DNA from: Lapillicoccus sp.
GTDB taxonomy: Bacteria > Actinomycetota > Actinomycetes > Actinomycetales > Dermatophilaceae
Assembly: GCF_025353065.1 (NCBI RefSeq)
Contig: NZ_JANXRJ010000058.1
Span: 1-35,373 of the forward strand
Direction of reading: 5' to 3'
DNA: 35,373 nt
Shown here: in pieces, positions 30,836-35,373 of the stretch
Layout of the letters: the number at the start of each line of letters is the position of its first letter
Position numbering within the stretch: the first letter of the stretch is position 1
The notes under the pieces: model-generated
The model's database searches: none
The model's input: the letters and a program-made list of their open reading frames with translations, nothing else
What the model was told of the DNA's origin: nothing
Position numbers and translations under genes: made by a program

Positions 30836-31545
30836 GGTCCCGACCGGTAGCCGACGCCGCGAACGGTCACCAGCTGGCCCGGTCCGAGCTTGTGCCGGAG
30901 CCGGTGCACGTGCTCGGTCACCGTGGCCTCGCTCAGCCAGCCCTGCGAGCACGACCAGACCTGCTCGAGAAGCTGGGCACGGGTGAAGACCTGCCGAGGG
31001 TGCGCGAGGAGAAAGGCGAGCAGGTCGAACTCGCGGGCCGTGAGGGCCACGGGCTGACCGTCGAGCTCGACCTCGCGGGTGCAGGCGTCGATGCGCAGGC
31101 CCGAGCACCGTCCGTCAGCCCTCCCGGCCACTTCGCGCGGGACCACCGGGTGGCCGCTGCTGCGTCGCAGCACCGAGCGCACCCGCGCCGCAAGCTCGCC
31201 GGGGGAGAAGGGCTTGACGAGGTAGTCGTCGGCGCCGAGGTCCAGACCGACGATGCGATCACCCTCGCCGCTGCGTCCCGACAGGACGACGACGGGCGTG
31301 GGGTCACCGCTACCTCGGAGACGGCGGAGCAGGTCGAGCCCGGACATGCCCGGCAGCGACAGGTCCAGCACGATGAGGTCGGGATGGTGGTCGGCGATGC
31401 CCTGCCAGGCGGTGTTGCCGTCGGCCGCCTCGCGGACGTCGTATCCCTCCGCCTCGAGCTGCCAGCAGACCACGGTGCGGACGCGGCTGTCGTCGTCGAC
31501 GACCAGGAGTGAGGGACGGCTGTTCGTCACCGCGCTCGCGACCAT
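30832..31545 (-). CDS. OmpR/PhoB-family response regulator
   Basis: A 237-residue two-domain regulator. Receiver: LLVVDDDSRVRT (acidic pocket), phospho-accepting Asp in LIVLDLSLPGMSG, Thr/Ser position VVVLSGRSG, Lys in YLVKPFSPGEL. DNA-binding winged helix: ALTAREFDLLAFLLAHPRQV, then FTRAQLLEQVWS and TVTEHVHRLRHKLGP. It partners with the kinase encoded immediately downstream. ATG 31545 follows AAGGAG at 5 nt. The target genes are not identifiable here. Confidence 0.93.
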   Translation of the reverse strand: MVASAVTNSRPSLLVVDDDSRVRTVVCWQLEAEGYDVREAADGNTAWQGIADHHPDLIVLDLSLPGMSGLDLLRRLRGSGDPTPVVVLSGRSGEGDRIVGLDLGADDYLVKPFSPGELAARVRSVLRRSSGHPVVPREVAGRADGRCSGLRIDACTREVELDGQPVALTAREFDLLAFLLAHPRQVFTRAQLLEQVWSCSQGWLSEATVTEHVHRLRHKLGPGQLVTVRGVGYRSGP

Positions 31546-31649
31546 GCGTGCTCCTTCCCGGCAGAGTCCGCGCACACGGCGTCGTGCAGGCGCGGCAGTC
31601 CTGTGTGGGTGCGACGCTACCCGTCTGCACGGGCGCAGGCGAGGGTTTG
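31546..31649. other. Upstream region of the two-component operon
   Basis: 104 nt between the LLM oxidoreductase stop and the response regulator start. On the minus strand there are CTGACA and TAGCGT elements but not at standard spacing. No terminator is evident, so readthrough from the AacS-LLM genes is possible. Confidence 0.3.
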
Positions 31650-32399
31650 TCAGGGGAAGGCGGCCCGGACCTCCTCCGGGGTCGGCCCGCGGGGTGAGAG
31701 GAGGACGACCGCATCGTCGAAGCCCGCCTCAGCGTAGCGACGCAGGGCCGCGCCGAGGGCCGCCAGCTGCGTCCGGTCGTCCACCGGAACGGCGCAGACG
31801 ATCGCCCGTCGCCCGCCCGCGGCCCGGTACCGCTCGTGGGCGGCGATGATCTCGTCCGGCGGGCTGCGGTAGCCGGAGGCGAGCCACCCGTCGAACTCCC
31901 GGGCCGCGCGCTCCACGTTGGCGCCCCACGAGCCGAGCAGCATCGCCGGTCGGCCGCCGTCGGGGGCGGGAGCGAGGTCGGCGTGCTCGTCGCGCCCGTC
32001 CGACAGGAGCACCCGCAGTCGGTCCGCATGGCTCCGAAAGGTCCGGAAGCGCCCGGCATACTCCCGGTCCAGCGCGAGGTAGTCGGCCTCGGTCGACCCC
32101 GGGCTCACCCCGAGGGTCAACCGGTCGCCGCACACCGCCATGAGGCTGAGCGCGCGATGGGCGACCTCGGCAGGGTGCAGCAGCGGCAGCTGGACGGTCG
32201 CCGTCCCCAGCTCGACGTCCTGGGTCACCGTCGCGGCCACCGCCAGGGTCGTGAACGGGTCGGGCACGAGCGCACCGCGCCCGACGATGTGCGGGGCCCA
32301 CAGCGACTCGAAGCCCGCGGCCACCAGCCGCTGCGCCCACGGGGCCACAGCATAGGGCGGCGCGTCGGACAGGTGGACGAGCGTGGCGCCGAGGCGCAT
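31650..32399 (-). CDS. LLM-class (luciferase-like) oxidoreductase
   Basis: A 249-residue TIM-barrel flavin or F420-dependent oxidoreductase, on the short side for the family. Signature parts: VAAGFESLWAPHIVGRGALV, the strand GTATVQLPLLHPAEVAHRAL, then GDRLTLGVSPGSTEADYLAL and PAMLLGSWGANVERAARE. Substrate unknown. ATG 32399 follows AGGAGG at 7 nt and lies 19 nt after the acetoacetyl-CoA synthetase stop, so it shares that transcript. Confidence 0.88.
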   Translation of the reverse strand: MRLGATLVHLSDAPPYAVAPWAQRLVAAGFESLWAPHIVGRGALVPDPFTTLAVAATVTQDVELGTATVQLPLLHPAEVAHRALSLMAVCGDRLTLGVSPGSTEADYLALDREYAGRFRTFRSHADRLRVLLSDGRDEHADLAPAPDGGRPAMLLGSWGANVERAAREFDGWLASGYRSPPDEIIAAHERYRAAGGRRAIVCAVPVDDRTQLAALGAALRRYAEAGFDDAVVLLSPRGPTPEEVRAAFP

Positions 32400-32418
32400 G
32401 AGGTGTCCTCCTCCCGGC

Positions 32419-34413
32419 TCAGTCGGGCGGGCCGAGACGGGCCGCCGCGAACCGCTCGTACCACCGCAGGGCATCGGGGTCGTCGACGGACGCGAGGTTG
32501 GCCGCCTTCTCCAACGGCGTCCCCCGCATCATCTTCTTGATGGGCACCTCGAGCTTCTTGCCGCTGAGGGTGTGCGGCACCGCGGGCGCCTCGAGGATCT
32601 CGTCGGGCACGTGTCGTGGGGTGAGGCGGTCGCGCAGCGTGGCGACGATCTTCTGCTTCAGCTCGGCGTCGACCTCCTGCCCCGGGGCGGGGACGACGAA
32701 CAGGCCCAGCCAGTATGCGTCGTCGGGCTGCTCGACCCCGATGACGAGCGCCTCGGCGACCTCCGGCATGGTGGCGAGCACGTCGTAGAAGTCGCTGCTG
32801 CCCAGCCGGACGCCCTGCCGGTTGAGAGTCGAGTCGGAGCGGCCGTGCATCGACACGCTGCCATCGACGTGCATCGTGACCCAGTCCCCGTGGCGCCAGA
32901 CGCCGGGCCAGGTGCCGAAGTAGGACTCCGTGTAGCGCTGCGCGTCCGGGTCGTCGACGAGGTGGACCGGCATCGAGGGCATGGGCTGGGTGACGACGAG
33001 GTCGCCGACGACGTCGATGACCGCGAGGCCGGCCTCGTCCCACGCGGCGGCGTCGACACCCGCGAGTCGGCCGCCGATCCGACCCGCGCGCACCGGCGTG
33101 TACTCGTTCGCGCCGACGAAGGCCCCGGAGATGTCGGTGCCGCCGCTCGTCGAGTCGATCCTCAAGGATCCGCTGACGTGCTCCATGACCCAGTGGTAGC
33201 CGCTCGGCGGCAGCGACGACCCGCTGACCATGAGGTGGCGCAACCGCCCGAGGTCGTGCTGCTGGCGGGGAGACCGCTCGGTGGTCGACGGGGTGTTCTG
33301 GGACGCGGTGATGACCGCGGCGCCCAGGAGCATCACGTCCGCCCGGGTGCGGGCCGCGACCTCCCAGACCGCTCCGGCCGGATACCCTGGGCTGCCCTCG
33401 TAGACAACGATGCTCGCCCCTTGGCTCAGCGCGCCGAGCTGCATGTTCCACAGTGCCCAGCCGGTGGACGTGGAGGTGAACATGCGCTCCCCCGGGCGCA
33501 GCCCGCAGTAGAGCCCGGCCCACTTGCTGCCCTCGAGCGTGATGCCGCCGTGGCTGTGGACGAGGCCCTTGGGCCGTCCGGTCGTGCCGGAGGTGAAGAG
33601 CACCCACAGCGGGTGCGAGAACTCGACCTGGTCGACCACCAGGGCCTCGTCGTGGGCCATCACCTCGTCCCAGGTCGCCCCGCCCTCGGGCGTGGGGCGG
33701 TCGGGGAAGGCGTAGGCGACGTGGACCACGTGTCGCAGTGTCGGGAGCCCCCGGCGGAGCTGCCGGACGACGTCGCTGCGGTCGAGCGTCCCTCCGTTCC
33801 AGTGGTATCCGTCGGCGGCGATGAGCACGGCGGGCTCCAGCTGCGCGAGGCGGGCGATGGTCCCGTCGGCGCCGAAGTCCGGGGAGCAGCACGCCCACAC
33901 CGCCCCCACGGCCGCGGCGGCGAGGCAGCCGATGACGGCGTGCTCGGTGTTGGGCAGGTAGGCGGCCACCCGGTCGCCCGGGCGCACCCCGGCCTCCCGG
34001 AGCCAGGCCGCCAGCGCAGCCACCGACCGCCGTAGCCCCTCGAAGGTGATCTCTCGCGCCGCCTCGCCGCCTTCCTGCACGCAGACCAAGGCCGTGTCCT
34101 CGTCGCTGCCCCGACGCAGTGCGTGCTCGGCCCAGTTCAGCCGGGCGCCGGGGAACCAGCGCGTGCGCGGCATCGGGTCCGCGGTGCGCACCTGCGTCCA
34201 GGGCGCCGAGAAGGCGACCTCGAAGTAGTCGACGATGGAGATCCAGAACCGGTCCAGGTCCTCCACCGACCAGGCCCACAGGGCGTCGTGGTCGGCAAAC
34301 GGCCGTCCTTGACGTAGCTCCAACCAGTCCAGGTAGGCCCGCAGCGCGGACTGCTCGATGCGCTCGGCGGTGGGGCGCCAGAGGACGTCGTCCGAGCCGT
34401 CGCGGGGAGCCAT
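32419..34413 (-). CDS. aacS: Acetoacetyl-CoA synthetase (acetoacetate-CoA ligase)
   Basis: Activates acetoacetate to acetoacetyl-CoA with ATP, feeding ketone bodies into lipid synthesis or PHB-type metabolism; cytoplasmic ANL-superfamily enzyme. The 664-residue product has the AacS-specific N-terminus (LWRPTAERIEQSALRAYLDW), the A3 loop LFTSGTTGRPKGLVHSHGG, GWALWNMQLGAL, STSGGTDISGAFVG, the hinge GRSDSTLNRQGVRLGSSD, and the catalytic Lys region LSGKKLEVPIKKMMRG near the C-terminus. ATG 34413 is fixed by TACGGT 6 nt upstream (leaderless pattern); the open frame extends 45 codons further but is not family-like there. Confidence 0.95.
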   Translation of the reverse strand: MAPRDGSDDVLWRPTAERIEQSALRAYLDWLELRQGRPFADHDALWAWSVEDLDRFWISIVDYFEVAFSAPWTQVRTADPMPRTRWFPGARLNWAEHALRRGSDEDTALVCVQEGGEAAREITFEGLRRSVAALAAWLREAGVRPGDRVAAYLPNTEHAVIGCLAAAAVGAVWACCSPDFGADGTIARLAQLEPAVLIAADGYHWNGGTLDRSDVVRQLRRGLPTLRHVVHVAYAFPDRPTPEGGATWDEVMAHDEALVVDQVEFSHPLWVLFTSGTTGRPKGLVHSHGGITLEGSKWAGLYCGLRPGERMFTSTSTGWALWNMQLGALSQGASIVVYEGSPGYPAGAVWEVAARTRADVMLLGAAVITASQNTPSTTERSPRQQHDLGRLRHLMVSGSSLPPSGYHWVMEHVSGSLRIDSTSGGTDISGAFVGANEYTPVRAGRIGGRLAGVDAAAWDEAGLAVIDVVGDLVVTQPMPSMPVHLVDDPDAQRYTESYFGTWPGVWRHGDWVTMHVDGSVSMHGRSDSTLNRQGVRLGSSDFYDVLATMPEVAEALVIGVEQPDDAYWLGLFVVPAPGQEVDAELKQKIVATLRDRLTPRHVPDEILEAPAVPHTLSGKKLEVPIKKMMRGTPLEKAANLASVDDPDALRWYERFAAARLGPPD

Positions 34414-34419
34414 GGTGCG

Positions 34420-34425
34420 ACCGTA
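34420..34425 (-). promoter_or_regulatory. -10 element of the leaderless aacS promoter
   Basis: TACGGT on the minus strand (34425-34420), followed by 6 nt and ATG 34413. There is no Shine-Dalgarno before this ATG. Confidence 0.6.
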
Positions 34426-34559
34426 GAGGCCGGGGTCGGCATACCGCGCGGTGGACAGCGAGCGTTGATGGTCCGTTGAGACGGCGACGAGCCTGCGTTG
34501 AGGAAGGGCGCCAAGTCTCGGACGTGTCCGCGCAGGCGACCATCTCAAGGAGCCGACCG

Positions 34560-35373
34560 ATGAAGCTCGCTCTCTACCTCCCGAACTTCCGCGACCACGT
34601 CACGGTCAAGGAGCTCGAGGACCTCACCGCCCTTGCCGAGGACCTCGACTTCGACTCGGTCTGGACCCTCGACCGGATCATCGTGCCCGAGGCCTCCGAC
34701 CGCGGGGAGCTGCAGTTCCCCTTCGGCATGATGACCGACTTCCCCCTGCAGATGCCGGTGGTCGCCCGGGGCAAGTGGTTCCAGGGCATGACGCTGATCC
34801 CGTGGCTGGCCGCGAAGACGACCAAGGTCCGCATCGGCATGAGCATCATCGACACGCCGTATCGCGCGCCCGCGGTGCTCGCCGCCGAGCTCGCCACGCA
34901 GGACCACCTGTCGGGCGGGAGGCTCAACGTCGGCGTCGGCGCCGGGTGGATGCCGGAGGAGTTCGCCGCCGCCAGCGTCCCGCAGCTGTTCGCCCGTCGC
35001 CACGGGCACGTGCGCGAGACGATCGAGATCATGCAGGGCATCTGGTCCAACGAGCTGTTCGAGTACCACGGCGAGTTCGCCGACTTCCCGCTCTCCGGGT
35101 TCGGCCACCAGCCCCTGCAGAAGCCCGGCCCGCCGATCTACTTCTCCGGTCTGAAGGACTCGGCGCGGTCGGCCAAGCGCATCGCGAAGTACGGCCTGCA
35201 GGGCTGGATCGGCATCCAGGACTCGCCGGAGGACATCAAGCGCTGGAAGGACGAGATGGAGCGCGAGCTGGGCGAGCTCGGCCGGACGTTCCCGGACGGC
35301 GTCGACATGTGCAGCATGATCTGGTTCACCATCACCGCTGACGCGGTCGACCAGACCCCGGCCGGCAACGGCT
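34560..35373 (+). CDS. LLM-class F420-dependent oxidoreductase, 5' part
   Basis: The open frame of 271 codons runs off the right edge, so the C-terminus is unseen. N-terminal MKLALYLPNFRDHVTVKELE, then DFDSVWTLDRIIVPE, RIGMSIIDTPYRAPAVLAAE and LSGGRLNVGVGAGWMPEEFA are typical of the F420-dependent LLM class (G6PD/hydride transferase-like). PPIYFSGLKDSARSAKRIAK forms the late barrel strand. ATG 34560 follows AAGGAG at 6-7 nt. It is divergent from aacS, with 146 nt between. Confidence 0.9.
   Translation, partial: MKLALYLPNFRDHVTVKELEDLTALAEDLDFDSVWTLDRIIVPEASDRGELQFPFGMMTDFPLQMPVVARGKWFQGMTLIPWLAAKTTKVRIGMSIIDTPYRAPAVLAAELATQDHLSGGRLNVGVGAGWMPEEFAAASVPQLFARRHGHVRETIEIMQGIWSNELFEYHGEFADFPLSGFGHQPLQKPGPPIYFSGLKDSARSAKRIAKYGLQGWIGIQDSPEDIKRWKDEMERELGELGRTFPDGVDMCSMIWFTITADAVDQTPAGNG

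Overview
High-GC (about 70%) actinobacterial chromosome. Conserved synteny (DUF3073 gene, valine dehydrogenase, bldC), Tat signal peptides, F420-type luciferase-like oxidoreductases, leaderless promoters and BldC itself all point to Actinobacteria. Overall gene style suggests Micrococcales, perhaps the Intrasporangiaceae/Dermatophilaceae group; that placement is inference. No rRNA, tRNA, IS element, prophage or CRISPR array was seen.

Layout. 1-3.8 kb is conserved core: end of a DinB/DUF664 protein, DUF3073 protein, vdh, a probable short leader ORF, bldC with a strong terminator, and an AI-2E-family permease. 3.8-6.2 kb holds a FucU/RbsD-type sugar mutarotase, a remnant of a LacI-family regulator split by an 11-copy octanucleotide microsatellite, and a large XRE-type regulator. 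6.4-11.35 kb is a tightly overlapping minus-strand operon: two GT4 glycosyltransferases, a glycerophosphodiesterase, a nitroreductase and an alditol oxidase. 11.6-14.1 kb has a Tat-exported PHP phosphoesterase coupled to an unknown Cys-tailed protein, a bidirectional terminator, and an opposing 40-residue secreted peptide gene. 14.4-17.4 kb has an ArsR-like regulator with its MFS exporter, then an EspR-like regulator divergent from an unknown protein, with two matching operators between them. 17.4-18.8 kb is an SDR/TetR pair with three palindromic operators, one placed exactly inside the SDR promoter. 19-22.6 kb has a Tat-exported calcineurin-like phosphoesterase with a LamG-like tail, a DUF1440 membrane protein and a decayed beta-propeller gene. 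22.7-27 kb is a sugar ABC importer operon without an ATPase, ending in an unknown protein and a polysaccharide-deacetylase-like protein that lacks the usual catalytic Asp. 27-29.1 kb has a stand-alone YcaO protein next to two broken genes (carotenoid oxygenase 5' end, alpha/beta hydrolase 3' end). 29.2-35.4 kb has a histidine kinase/response regulator pair, acetoacetyl-CoA synthetase with one luciferase-like oxidoreductase, and a second divergent luciferase-like oxidoreductase that runs off the window.

The most unusual items are the octamer tract inside the LacI helix-turn-helix (copy number decides the frame), the cryptic secreted CxxC peptide, the EspR-like operator pair, the three-way-junction inverted repeat between convergent genes, and a repeated leaderless-promoter signature (TANNNT, 6 nt, start codon) that fixes four gene starts.
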